From: Paenibacillus xylanivorans
GTDB taxonomy: Bacteria > Bacillota > Bacilli > Paenibacillales > Paenibacillaceae
NCBI RefSeq assembly: GCF_001280595.1
Contig: NZ_LITU01000070.1
Span: forward strand, 114,024 to 178,023
Reading direction: 5' to 3'
Length of the DNA: 64,000 bases
Shown piece by piece: positions 1 to 8,130 of this stretch. Position 1 is the stretch's first letter. Each line of letters begins with the position of its first letter. The position numbers and the translations under genes are program-made. Below the pieces are notes generated by a model that ran no database searches, was not told the origin of the DNA, and saw only the letters and a list, made by a program, of their open reading frames with translations.

Positions 1-1
1 C

Positions 2-994
2 GACTGGGCGCGCAAAGGGTACTATGCACCCCTCGATGAGCTGATCGCTGGTGATCAGAGCTTTATCAAGGAAGATTACGTGCAGACCTTCCTTGAGCAG
101 GGAAAAGTAGACGGCAAGCAGTATTTCTTGCCAATGTACGGAACAACTCAGATCATGTATTACCGTATGGATGCGCTGAAAGAGAATAATATTGATCCTG
201 CCACTCTGACGACGTGGGAGGCACTTGCTGAAGCGGCAGCGAAGATGAGCAAGCAGGAGAATGGCAAGACAACCTTCTATGGTTGGGAGCCGATGTGGGG
301 TAGCGATAACATGATCGACGCCGTGCTTGGTAAAGGCGGAAAGATCCTGAGTGATGACGGTAAGACTGTTACGATTGATTCACCGGAATGGGTAGAGACA
401 TGGGAACTGTTCCGCAAGTGGATTAATGAAGACAAGACCATGGGTATTCATTTTGGCGGCCAAGGCTGGGAGTACTGGTACAAAACAATTGATGATGTCA
501 TGAAAAATAAAGCAGCTGGGTACACCGGTTCGAGCGGTGACCAGGGCGATCTGGACTTTAGTATTGTCGCAGCGATGCAACAGCCTGGTTGGGAAGGCGT
601 CGGTGAAGGCAAACCTGTAGCGAGCGCAATTATGGCAGGCATCCCTGCTGAAGCGAGCCCGGAACAGCAACAGGCAGCCTATAAGTGGCTCACATATTTC
701 TCGGAAACAGCCAATACAGCAGCTTGGTCCATGAACACCGGTTACATTGCGGTTCGCCAATCTGCTCAGGAAGATCCTGCATTCAAAACATTCAGTGAAG
801 AGAATCCTCAGATCATGGTTCCGCTTCAGCAGGCTTCTCATGCGTCGGCTCCATTCCAGGATCCGACTGGAGGCAAAATCAATGATGCGCTGAAGGATGC
901 AGCAGATCAGGTACAGATTAATAACATTCCAGCGGCACAAGCGCTGAAAGATGCCAAAGGAAAGGCCCAAAAAGAATTGGATCGCGTGAAATAA
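2..994 (+). CDS. ABC transporter extracellular solute-binding protein (partial, 5' end missing)
   Basis: The frame is open from base 2, so the signal peptide and N-terminal lobe lie outside the window; 330 residues are visible. The sequence resembles family 1 (sugar-type) extracellular solute-binding proteins: a YFLPMYGTTQIMYYR stretch near the hinge, aromatic-rich ligand-site segments (WEPMWGS, GWEYWYKT) and a C-terminal tail of alternating charged and Ala residues. Such lipoproteins capture a carbohydrate or oligosaccharide outside the membrane and hand it to a two-permease importer. No permease genes follow, so they would have to lie upstream of the window. A hairpin terminator follows the stop. 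The family call is good; the substrate is unknown. Confidence 0.85.
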   Translation, partial: DWARKGYYAPLDELIAGDQSFIKEDYVQTFLEQGKVDGKQYFLPMYGTTQIMYYRMDALKENNIDPATLTTWEALAEAAAKMSKQENGKTTFYGWEPMWGSDNMIDAVLGKGGKILSDDGKTVTIDSPEWVETWELFRKWINEDKTMGIHFGGQGWEYWYKTIDDVMKNKAAGYTGSSGDQGDLDFSIVAAMQQPGWEGVGEGKPVASAIMAGIPAEASPEQQQAAYKWLTYFSETANTAAWSMNTGYIAVRQSAQEDPAFKTFSEENPQIMVPLQQASHASAPFQDPTGGKINDALKDAADQVQINNIPAAQALKDAKGKAQKELDRVK

Positions 995-1020
995 AAAGTG
1001 AAACAAGTTTAACTTGGAGG

Positions 1021-1045
1021 AGCGGTGCAGTGATGTACCGCTTTT
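1021..1045 (+). terminator. Intrinsic terminator after the solute-binding protein gene
   Basis: A nine-pair hairpin (AGCGGTGCA / TGTACCGCT, loop GTGA) is followed by TTTT. It ends the ABC-transporter transcript and separates it from the HAD gene. Confidence 0.7.
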
Positions 1046-1081
1046 CTGACATAGTAATTCAGCAGACAAGGAGCGTAACCG

Positions 1082-1849
1082 ATGCCCGAATTAACGCTGG
1101 GGAGCCTATCTACCCCAATTGAGGCTATTTTGTTTGACAAGGATGGGACTTTGCTTGATTTTACAGCCATGTGGGGCTTCTGGACAGATCGTGTGATGGA
1201 GAACTTTCGGGAGGAGCTTGCTGCCCGTGGCCTTCAGTTCAATGCCGCAGAGATCCCTCATATCTGGGGGACATTCCATGATGAGCAGGGACGAATGAAC
1301 GGCTATGATGTGCGGGGACCCCTCGCCATGGGAACGATGGAGGAAGTCTACGCCGTATTAACTTGGCATGGCTATCGTGCAGGATTAAGCTGGGCGGAAG
1401 CGAAAATTATTGTGAGGGAATGTTTGCTACAGGCAGAATATGCGATGAATAAGGAACGCCCTGCTCAGCCCCTCCCCGGCGTCCTTGCCTTTCTTGAACA
1501 GTGTCGCAACAAGGGGCTGAAAATGGGTGTCGTCACGGCGGATGAGACTGAAAATGCCCTGAGTCATCTAAAGTGGATGGGCATTGAATCCTTTTTCTCC
1601 GTAGTTGTAGGAACAGATCAGGTTGGAAGGGGAAAACCATTTCCTGACATGTTGTTGCTGGCGTGTGAGCGTCTGGGTGTACCTACTGCAAGAGTTGTCG
1701 TGATCGGCGATACGGATGGAGATATGGAGATGGCTCGTGCTGCGGGGGCTGCCTGGAAGATTGCTGTCGGTGACCCTGCTCATATCAAGCTCTCGGATCT
1801 TACGGTTCGTTCGTTTCATGAATTGCTGGAAGTCGAGGTAACCCGATGA
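1082..1849 (+). CDS. HAD family hydrolase
   Basis: A 255-residue haloacid-dehalogenase-type phosphohydrolase. Motif I is FDKDGTLLDF near residue 18-27 with the nucleophile and acid/base Asp pair, motif II is the VVTADET segment, motif III the Lys in GKPFPDM, and motif IV is VIGDTDGDMEMA. A helical cap lies between motifs I and II, as in phosphoglycolate-phosphatase-like members. The start ATG follows AAGGAG. The stop overlaps the next gene by four bases (ATGA), so this gene heads a three-gene operon with an SMR transporter and a metallophosphoesterase. The substrate cannot be read from sequence. Confidence 0.88.
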   Translation: MPELTLGSLSTPIEAILFDKDGTLLDFTAMWGFWTDRVMENFREELAARGLQFNAAEIPHIWGTFHDEQGRMNGYDVRGPLAMGTMEEVYAVLTWHGYRAGLSWAEAKIIVRECLLQAEYAMNKERPAQPLPGVLAFLEQCRNKGLKMGVVTADETENALSHLKWMGIESFFSVVVGTDQVGRGKPFPDMLLLACERLGVPTARVVVIGDTDGDMEMARAAGAAWKIAVGDPAHIKLSDLTVRSFHELLEVEVTR

Positions 1850-2181
1850 CGAATCATTCGTATACCGGATGGATATTGCTTGCGCTGGCGATTGGATTGG
1901 AACTGAGCGGTACGATTCTGATGAGGGTGTCGGATGGTTTTACCCGATTATGGCCGTCTCTTTTTATGTTTCTTTGTTACGGAGCGAGCTTTACGCTGTT
2001 GAATTTTGCTGTGAAGTATATGCCACTGGGTGTTGCTTATGCAATCTGGTCAGGCGTAGGCATCACGTTAATTGGAATCGTGGGGCATTACTTTTTGGGA
2101 GAACGTTTGAAGGCGATGTCTATCGTCTGGATGGGATTTATTCTGATTGGCATTATTGGACTGAAATGGAGTGATTCCTGA
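1846..2181 (+). CDS. Small multidrug resistance (SMR) family transporter
   Basis: A 111-residue protein with four predicted membrane helices and the SMR hallmark Glu in the first helix (LAIGLELSGTILM). The family pattern continues with ASFTLLNFAVKYMPLGVAYAIWSGVG and the terminal GIIGLK motif. SMR proteins are proton-coupled antiporters of cationic compounds or guanidinium, working as dimers. The gene overlaps both neighbours by a few bases (ATGA upstream; the TGA shares its last base with the next ATG), which indicates translational coupling. Some SMR pairs need two subunits; only one is present here. Confidence 0.9.
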   Translation: MTNHSYTGWILLALAIGLELSGTILMRVSDGFTRLWPSLFMFLCYGASFTLLNFAVKYMPLGVAYAIWSGVGITLIGIVGHYFLGERLKAMSIVWMGFILIGIIGLKWSDS

Positions 2182-3191
2182 TGGAAAATGAAAATAAACG
2201 TGAACAACCACTAGTCAGTTTCCAGGTGATTACAGACACACATGTACGGGATCAGGCGGGCCATATCCATAACCTTCATTTGCAGAAAGCGCTGGAAGAC
2301 ATTGCAACATATAGCCGAGGCAGCAGCGGAATCATGCATGTGGGCGATGTTACCGATCGTGGCCTTCCACAAGAATACCAGGAGTTGCAGCGTATATTGG
2401 AGGCTCAAGGCAATTCACTGCCTCAAATACGTTACACCGTAGGCAATCATGATATTGGAGCCATTCTATGGGGAGACCCGCCGTTGAACCTAACCACAAT
2501 GACTCAGCATGAGGTGGGTGAGGTGCTAGGGCATTCAGAGGAAGTGGACCAAAGAGATGCTCAAGATATCGAGAAAACGCAGGAATCTGTTTCAATTGAG
2601 GAGTTATGGCAGAAGCGGTTAAACGATTTTACAGCAATCACAGGTATGAGCGGATCGTACCACGACCACTGGATCAACGGTTATCATTATATCTTCTTGG
2701 GTACGGAGCAGCCTCATCCGAAGGATTGTGATATGTCTATTGAACAACTGCAATGGCTGGAAGCGAAGCTATCCGAGCAGGCCGCTGCAGACCAACCAAT
2801 TTTCATCTTTCTCCATCAACCACTAATGGATACAGTGGCGGGTTCCATGAAGGAACAGGGCTGGTATGGCGTGAATCAGGACGAAGCACTAAAGGCTGTT
2901 CTGAGTCGTTATCAGCAGGCAATTCTCTTCTCCGGGCACACCCATTGGCAATTGGAGGCTCAGTGCACCATGTACGAAGGTGGCGGGCAGATGCCAACGA
3001 TGTTTAATGCCTCCTCCGTAGCTTATCTCTGGACAGATGAGGATGAGCATTTGGATGGAAGTGAGAGTTTACATGTAGATGTGTACCGTGACCGCGTTGT
3101 TGTTAAGGGTCGTGATCATGTGACGGGCAGCTGGATTGAAGGTGCCGAATATACGGTTCAATATCCGGTAAAAGTAAACGGCAGTAATTGA
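2181..3191 (+). CDS. Calcineurin-like metallophosphoesterase
   Basis: A 336-residue protein with the metallophosphoesterase metal-binding motifs in order: DTHVRD (residues ~18-23), GDVTDRG (~57-63), GNHDIG (~88-93), an HQP His in the middle and GHTHWQ (~250). No signal peptide, so it is probably cytoplasmic. It resembles the YkuE/CpdA-like group acting on phosphodiesters or phosphomonoesters. It is the last gene of the operon, starting on the final base of the SMR stop codon. The exact substrate is not evident. Confidence 0.87.
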   Translation: MENENKREQPLVSFQVITDTHVRDQAGHIHNLHLQKALEDIATYSRGSSGIMHVGDVTDRGLPQEYQELQRILEAQGNSLPQIRYTVGNHDIGAILWGDPPLNLTTMTQHEVGEVLGHSEEVDQRDAQDIEKTQESVSIEELWQKRLNDFTAITGMSGSYHDHWINGYHYIFLGTEQPHPKDCDMSIEQLQWLEAKLSEQAAADQPIFIFLHQPLMDTVAGSMKEQGWYGVNQDEALKAVLSRYQQAILFSGHTHWQLEAQCTMYEGGGQMPTMFNASSVAYLWTDEDEHLDGSESLHVDVYRDRVVVKGRDHVTGSWIEGAEYTVQYPVKVNGSN

Positions 3192-3236
3192 TCATATATC
3201 AGGCAAATTGATGAGGATGTGCAGGACAGGAATAGT

Positions 3237-3272
3237 AGACTTCGCTCGTTAATTGAAGCGAAGTCTTTATTA
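3237..3272 (+). terminator. Intrinsic terminator of the HAD-SMR-phosphoesterase operon
   Basis: A perfect ten-base inverted repeat AGACTTCGCT / AGCGAAGTCT with a ten-base loop, followed by TTTATTATT. Confidence 0.8.
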
Positions 3273-3282
3273 TTGCTGTAAA

Positions 3283-3298
3283 AGTTCCACGTGAAACG
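3283..3298. other. parS-like centromere site (ParB/Spo0J binding)
   Basis: AGTTCCACGTGAAACG matches the Bacillus parS consensus TGTTNCACGTGAAACA at all fixed inner positions (GTTNCACGTGAAAC); only the outermost base on each side differs. It lies in intergenic DNA after a terminator. ParB binding here is inferred from the match alone. Confidence 0.65.
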
Positions 3299-3536
3299 TA
3301 GCAGTGGCGGTTAAATTTGGACAAACTTGTAAATGTGTCTCGCAGAGATCTATACTCAAATAAGTGGAAACGTACCTGCCAGTTCGTATGAAAGGGCGTT
3401 GAAGCGATGCAAGGTATTCTACGTTCTGAATAAACACATAGCCAGGGTTTCATGTCAGCCAAAAGTTACATTCGGATCTGAGCAACACCAGTCGTAAGCT
3501 GGAACTATCGATCAGTAGAGAGGATGTATATGACGC

Positions 3537-4997
3537 ATGAGAGAACTTCAAGTGAACACACGATACGGTACGATTCAAGGAGAGCTTCTGCATGGAGCGA
3601 GCGTATGGAAAGGTATCCCTTATGCCAAGCCCCCAGTGGGTGAATTGCGCTTCCAGGCTCCCGTTCCACCTGAGACTTGGGATGGAGTCAGAGAGACGAA
3701 GCAATTCGGCCCTGAAAATATACAGCCAAGAAATCCTCAAACTGAAGGCATATCCGGACAGCCTCCGGTGGAATCGGAAGATAGTCTTTACCTGAATATC
3801 TGGGCACCTGAAAAAGAAAGCAAGGATTCACTTCCCGTGATGGTATGGATTCATGGTGGATCATTCGTTTCAGGCGCTGGCAGCCAGCCCATGTATGATG
3901 GAACACAACTCGTCCTCCGGGGAGACGTTATCGTTGTGACGATCAATTACCGCCTGGGACCACTTGGGTTCCTGCATATGGCTCCGCTTGGCGAGGGTTT
4001 TGCATCCAATGTGGGTTTATTGGATCAAATCGCTGCACTGCAATGGGTACAGGACAACATCGGGAGCTTTGGCGGAGATCCCGCTAATATCACTGTTTTC
4101 GGGGAATCTGCCGGTAGCATGAGTATTGCGGCTTTGATGGCAATGCCATCGGCCAAAGGGTTGTTCCATCGCGCCATTATGCAAAGTGGAGCTTCACAAG
4201 TCGTGCCAGCAGAGCAGGCTTCAGCCATTCGTGATGGCATGTTGAAGGTTCTGGGTGTAGCACCAGACGACCTTCATAAACTCAAAACCATTCCAGTGGA
4301 GCAAATCATTGCTGCTGGCGAGGCGGTCAAACAACAAAGCGGTGCAGGCATGGCCCTGTTGTTCCAGCCCGTACTGGATGGAGTTACCCTTCCGAAGGTA
4401 CCACTTCAAGCGATAGAAGAGGGTTCGGCACAGGATATCCCTGTACTTATCGGAACCACTTTACATGAAGGATCGTTGTTCATTCAGCCTCATGTGCCTT
4501 ACTCTGAAGAGATCAACATGGTGAAGGCTGTTGATTTTATGACACCTGATCTGGAGAATCGTGCTGCAATTGCGGACAGTTATCCCAAAACTGCAGATGG
4601 TCAAGCCCAAGTGATGACCGATCTGTTCTTCTGGCGCTCAGCAGTGCAATATGCGGCTTCGCAGCAAAAGCATGCACCTGTATGGATGTATCGGTTCGAT
4701 TGGGTCATGCCGGAGCATCCACTGTTGCAAAAATCAATTCATAGCATTGATATTTTCTTTGCTTTTAATACATTGCCTGTGCTGAAATTTATGAATGCGG
4801 AACCGGATGCTTCAGCAGTAGAACTGGCGGGTAAGGTGCAGGATGCCTGGGTTTCATTCGCCAAGCAGGGCAAGCCTGAGACGGCGGGAGTAAATTGGCC
4901 TGCCTACGAAGACAATCGCGCTACGCTGATTTTCAATCATGAAGTGCAGTTGGTCCATGATCCGGAAGCTTCTAAACGTGAGCTGCTAGGGATATAG
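3537..4997 (+). CDS. Type-B carboxylesterase (para-nitrobenzyl esterase family)
   Basis: A 486-residue alpha/beta-hydrolase of carboxylesterase family B. The N-terminus has the family pattern VNTRYGTIQGE and GIPYAKPPVGELRF; the oxyanion segment is IHGGSFVSGAGS, the nucleophile elbow GESAGSMS (Ser near 190), the acid Glu lies in TLHEGSLF (~310) and the His in SIHSIDIFF (~401). The length fits PnbA-type enzymes, which hydrolyse small esters in the cytosol. The start codon sits 13 bases after GAGAGG, longer than usual, but no better in-frame start exists. It appears monocistronic and is followed by a strong terminator. Confidence 0.93.
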   Translation: MRELQVNTRYGTIQGELLHGASVWKGIPYAKPPVGELRFQAPVPPETWDGVRETKQFGPENIQPRNPQTEGISGQPPVESEDSLYLNIWAPEKESKDSLPVMVWIHGGSFVSGAGSQPMYDGTQLVLRGDVIVVTINYRLGPLGFLHMAPLGEGFASNVGLLDQIAALQWVQDNIGSFGGDPANITVFGESAGSMSIAALMAMPSAKGLFHRAIMQSGASQVVPAEQASAIRDGMLKVLGVAPDDLHKLKTIPVEQIIAAGEAVKQQSGAGMALLFQPVLDGVTLPKVPLQAIEEGSAQDIPVLIGTTLHEGSLFIQPHVPYSEEINMVKAVDFMTPDLENRAAIADSYPKTADGQAQVMTDLFFWRSAVQYAASQQKHAPVWMYRFDWVMPEHPLLQKSIHSIDIFFAFNTLPVLKFMNAEPDASAVELAGKVQDAWVSFAKQGKPETAGVNWPAYEDNRATLIFNHEVQLVHDPEASKRELLGI

Positions 4998-5031
4998 TAT
5001 AATCCCATCTAAACCTCGTTATTCACCAATA

Positions 5032-5076
5032 AAAGGTGTAGCTCGTCATTGGATGACGAAGCTACACCTTTTTTTA
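5032..5076. terminator. Terminator after carboxylesterase
   Basis: AAGGTGTAGCTCGTCAT pairs with ATGACGAAGCTACACCTT around a three-base loop (one bulge) and is followed by seven T. A-rich sequence on the other side could also serve the converging VanZ gene. Confidence 0.9.
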
Positions 5077-5170
5077 TGGATGGATTGAATCTGCTAACTT
5101 TAATGGCGAACCGCTATGGTACTATTTTTCACCTTTACCTGCTGTGCTGCGAGTTGAGTGAGTCCAGAAT

Positions 5171-6325
5171 CTATTTTCGAGATGCTCTTGTATTGGATAC
5201 ATCATCACAATAGAAGGCTCGTTTTCCGCGTGAGAACAGTACCAGCATGACATGAACGAACAATACCAAGAGAATAAGTCCATGCAGACCAAAGATTCCG
5301 ACAGAGATCCATACCTTATAAGGTTCGAGCATCGCGTTTTCGTTCAGAAAGGCATAATCCGTTATGAGTTGAGCAAAGGTGACAAATAGCCAAGGAACGT
5401 AAAGTGCCAGTAACCTTTTGAACAGGGATGTGCTGGAAGGATCGCCCGTCTTCCGGTTAACATATCTGAATCGCATCAGAGCTGACCCCGGAGTTTTGCC
5501 TACTCGCAGTGATGGGATAAAGAAAAATACAAACAGCATGACGATCATCGTATTTAGCGTACTGGTGATGGCGTTCGTATTACTCCAATTGAAGATCGAC
5601 ATCAGATTGGACAAGAACACGACGACTACACCGTCAATGATAAGCGCGAGCAATTGAGGCACAGGGTAGACCTTGTTTTGTTCCAGGATCTGCTCGCTCT
5701 TGGCCTGAATGCTTGCACGAGACGGGAATAAGGCAAGCATTATGGGTGCTGCGAAAAATCCGAGTAACGTTCCTGAAGTGTTCAGTAGGAGGTCATCCAC
5801 GTCAAACAGCCGATACGGGCAATCATAATAACCGTAGAAGCCGGTGATCTGGGTAACCTCAAAGAACAGGGACAGACCGAATCCGCATAACAGTGCCTGT
5901 TTCCAGTACGATCTCTTTTGCCAAAAATACCGGATGTACACGCCAAGTGGCATGAGAAGCATTACGTTGAACAGAACCTGCAGAAAAGCTCTGCCCTGAA
6001 TCATTCCAATATAGCTGGCAGGTTGAGACCAGACGATCGGTGTCTCTTTCATAATATCTTTTACAAAAGTGAATGGAACAAGGTTGTAATATACGGTATC
6101 CGCTGCCTGCTGCGCACATGTATTACGAGTGGTCGGGAAAGGAAGAATAACCAGACAATATGCAGCCAGTAGGTAGAAAATGAATGAAAAGCTGACGCCA
6201 AATCGCGACCAGCTAAAAAATCCATCTTTCCGATATCCGTAGATCAACCAAGGAACCAGCAGAAACATGGCGATGATAACAAAAATCAGGAATGCCGTTT
6301 GGACAGGAAAAACATAGGGTGACAT
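5171..6325 (-). CDS. VanZ-RDD fusion membrane protein
   Basis: A 384-residue multi-spanning protein with two fused domains. The N-terminal half is VanZ-like: four to five helices with the signature FFEVTQITGFYGYYDCPYR followed by FDVDDLLLNTSGTLLG. The C-terminal part (from ~residue 220) is an RDD domain with its Asp in ALIIDGVVVVF and the TPGSALMRFRYV segment typical of that family. VanZ confers low-level teicoplanin resistance in enterococci by an unclear mechanism; RDD domains are of unknown or transport function. No glycopeptide-resistance genes surround it. It is transcribed alone, convergent with the esterase. Confidence 0.85.
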   Translation of the reverse strand: MSPYVFPVQTAFLIFVIIAMFLLVPWLIYGYRKDGFFSWSRFGVSFSFIFYLLAAYCLVILPFPTTRNTCAQQAADTVYYNLVPFTFVKDIMKETPIVWSQPASYIGMIQGRAFLQVLFNVMLLMPLGVYIRYFWQKRSYWKQALLCGFGLSLFFEVTQITGFYGYYDCPYRLFDVDDLLLNTSGTLLGFFAAPIMLALFPSRASIQAKSEQILEQNKVYPVPQLLALIIDGVVVVFLSNLMSIFNWSNTNAITSTLNTMIVMLFVFFFIPSLRVGKTPGSALMRFRYVNRKTGDPSSTSLFKRLLALYVPWLFVTFAQLITDYAFLNENAMLEPYKVWISVGIFGLHGLILLVLFVHVMLVLFSRGKRAFYCDDVSNTRASRK

Positions 6326-6586
6326 GAGCAGAAACTCCTTTTATCGGAAATGTATATGTGTATGTGTACAATTCGTGTGAGACATGACTTTGAATCGTAT
6401 TATTTTCGTTGTGATATTCCAGAATTTTTCTTCTTGAACTTCAGTATAAGGAGCCTTCCTTAAACCAGGGGGCGGGTAATCTTAAATTTAGTTTAAAATC
6501 ATTGACCTCTTCCTCATGTGGAACAATGGACTGTATTCCCGTATACTTGCGAGAAAGCCACAAAATGAATGGAGAGTTTAATACAT

Positions 6587-6928
6587 ATGTCTAATTTGCC
6601 TAACTGCCCCAAATGTAATTCCGAATATACTTACGAGGACGGTAATTTGTTGGTGTGTCCAGAGTGCGCGCATGAATGGGCGCCAGTGTCTGAACAAGAG
6701 AATACGGAAGAAACGAAAGTAGTACGCGATTCGAATGGTAATGTCCTGAATGATGGAGATACCGTTACGGTCATTAAGGATCTGAAGGTGAAAGGCAGCT
6801 CGCTGGTAGTTAAGCAGGGCACCAAAGTCAAAAACATCCGTCTGATTGACGGTGACCATGACATCGACTGCAAAATCGACAGCCTGGGCGCGATGAAGCT
6901 GAAGTCCGAGTTTGTGAAAAAAATCTAG
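6587..6928 (+). CDS. yjdM: Zinc-ribbon protein YjdM (PhnA family)
   Basis: A 113-residue protein with an N-terminal zinc ribbon (CPKC near residue 7 and CPEC near 27) followed by the compact beta domain of the PhnA/YjdM family, seen as [21 protein letters not shown] and a lysine-rich end. I chose the ATG at 6587 because GGAGAG lies 11 bases before it; an upstream in-frame ATG at 6569 coincides with that ribosome site. The family was once called alkylphosphonate utilisation protein, but phosphonate hydrolysis is not supported for YjdM and the role is unknown. It is monocistronic and ends in a hairpin. Confidence 0.9.
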   Translation: MSNLPNCPKCNSEYTYEDGNLLVCPECAHEWAPVSEQENTEETKVVRDSNGNVLNDGDTVTVIKDLKVKGSSLVVKQGTKVKNIRLIDGDHDIDCKIDSLGAMKLKSEFVKKI

Positions 6929-6983
6929 CCAGTTTCCTTAGGCAGCATTGGATTGCCATGTTAGTTGGCTTTTCTTAACCCAT

Positions 6984-7030
6984 AAAGAACGTTCATTTCT
7001 GCAATGCTGTGGAAGTGAAGGTTCTTTTTT
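6984..7030 (+). terminator. Terminator after yjdM
   Basis: Imperfect hairpin between AAAGAACGTTCATTTC and GAAGTGAAGGTTCTT followed by six T. Confidence 0.7.
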
Positions 7031-7113
7031 GTTGTGTGGAGAAAGAAGCAAGATGAATAAAGTAGTACTATAATGTTATAATTAAGTGATTATAAAGATA
7101 TTGGAGGGAAGTT

Positions 7114-7389
7114 ATGCAGATCAAACCATCAACTACAATACGCAAGGACTATAACGGGTTCTCTAAATATTGTCATGAGCTGGATGAGCCCGTGATACTT
7201 ACCCGCAATGGAGAAGCTGATTTAGTCGTGATGAGCCATGAAGCGTTCCGGAGAATGGAAGCCAGAAACGCGTTGCAATCCAAATTACTCGTCGCAGAGA
7301 AACAGGTGGCTGAAGGTGAAGAGTTGCCCAGTCACGAGCAAGTGATGACACGATTACGGAGAAAATTGGATGCTTCCAAAAAAGAGTAG
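7114..7389 (+). CDS. Antitoxin, Phd/YefM family
   Basis: A 91-residue protein with the Phd/YefM N-terminal DNA-binding fold: TTIRKDYNGFSKYCHELDEPVILTRNG then EADLVVMSHEAFRRM. The C-terminal third is charged and probably wraps the toxin. A GGAGGGA ribosome site precedes it. It overlaps the ParE/RelE-type toxin gene by 20 bases, the classic antitoxin-first order. Such antitoxins neutralise the toxin and autorepress the operon. Confidence 0.9.
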   Translation: MQIKPSTTIRKDYNGFSKYCHELDEPVILTRNGEADLVVMSHEAFRRMEARNALQSKLLVAEKQVAEGEELPSHEQVMTRLRRKLDASKKE

Positions 7390-7696
7390 CATCCGATATA
7401 CTCCTGCTGCTGTTGATGATCTGGACGAAATTTTCTCTTATATATCTAAGGATAACGTGGAACGGGCAGAGAAAATGCTTAATAAACTGGATGGAAAAAT
7501 AAGAAACATTGCCGATTTTCCTAATATAGGCTCTGTTTTGTCAGAGGACGATTATCACCTGATCCAGAGAGGATACCGTTTTATCGTCGTTTCTCCCTAT
7601 CTGGTTTTCTACCGCATTGTTGGAGAGGATATTATCATTTATCGCATCTTGCATGGGCGGAGAGATTACCTTCGGGATTTATTTGAAATGAATTGA
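7370..7696 (+). CDS. Toxin, RelE/ParE family
   Basis: A 108-residue basic protein with the RelE/ParE fold: YTPAAVDDLDEIFSYISKDN at the N-terminus, an IADFPNIGSVL segment and the closing YRIVGEDIIIYRILHGRRDY. That last pattern (hydrophobic strand, then HGRRDY) is usual in ParE-like toxins and the RelE/YoeB group, so the target, DNA gyrase or ribosome-bound mRNA, cannot be decided. It is coupled to the antitoxin by overlap. No mobile element surrounds the pair. Confidence 0.88.
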   Translation: MLPKKSSIRYTPAAVDDLDEIFSYISKDNVERAEKMLNKLDGKIRNIADFPNIGSVLSEDDYHLIQRGYRFIVVSPYLVFYRIVGEDIIIYRILHGRRDYLRDLFEMN

Positions 7697-7744
7697 CAGG
7701 AAATATTTAGAAGTACTATACTGAATAAAATTTAATAGTCAAAC

Positions 7745-8090
7745 GCAATGACCAGGAGTATTAAGGTACACGGTTTGGTCCAGAGAACTGTCGATTTGGT
7801 GCAAGGCAGTCCAACCTTTCCCCAACTCACCTGTGAGCAGCAGGATCGAATCGTAGTTACGTAAGTAGCATCATTATTCAGCGCACGAAGGGCTGGATGT
7901 TAAAAATGATGCTATATCCCTGAGTTCGTGTAGATTCTGACGGTTAACCTCCGTCATCAGGTCCTGAGATGCTATGGCAGGATAGGTTGGAGAATGTTGT
8001 TTCCAATCCTGTTCATGGATCAAGAAGAGTGGTACCGCGAAGGTCAGACCTGTCGCCTCTTAGTTGAGGTGGCAGGTTATTTTGTTTTTA
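7745..8090 (+). promoter_or_regulatory. T-box leader (tRNA-sensing riboswitch), probable leucine specifier
   Basis: Near the 3' end AGAGTGGTACCGCG (8026-8039) matches the T-box antiterminator consensus. It is followed by a 12-pair hairpin (ACCTGTCGCCTC / GAGGTGGCAGGT, 8048-8077) and a T-rich run, the terminator. Upstream, AGTA (~7757), CAGAGA (~7781) and an ACTG/CAGT apical stem fit Stem I. The 3' strand of the specifier loop reads CAA-CTC-A before CCTG, which can pair with CAGG at the base, so the specifier is most simply CUC (Leu); ACU (Thr) is the alternative. The T-box call is firm; the specifier is tentative. Confidence 0.82.
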
Positions 8091-8130
8091 TATATGACCT
8101 TTAATGTTGAGAAAAGGCAGGTGCAGAATC

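Larger units (their letters stand above)
3192..3536. other. Intergenic region between metallophosphoesterase and carboxylesterase
   Basis: A 345-base gap holding a terminator (3237-3272) and a parS-like site (3283-3298). The rest carries no coding signal that I can support; open frames on the minus strand here are chance. Confidence 0.6.

Noticed and set aside
380-1069. 229-codon minus-strand open frame
   Set aside because: It lies wholly opposite the solute-binding protein gene, has Cys/Arg/His-rich random composition and no ribosome site.
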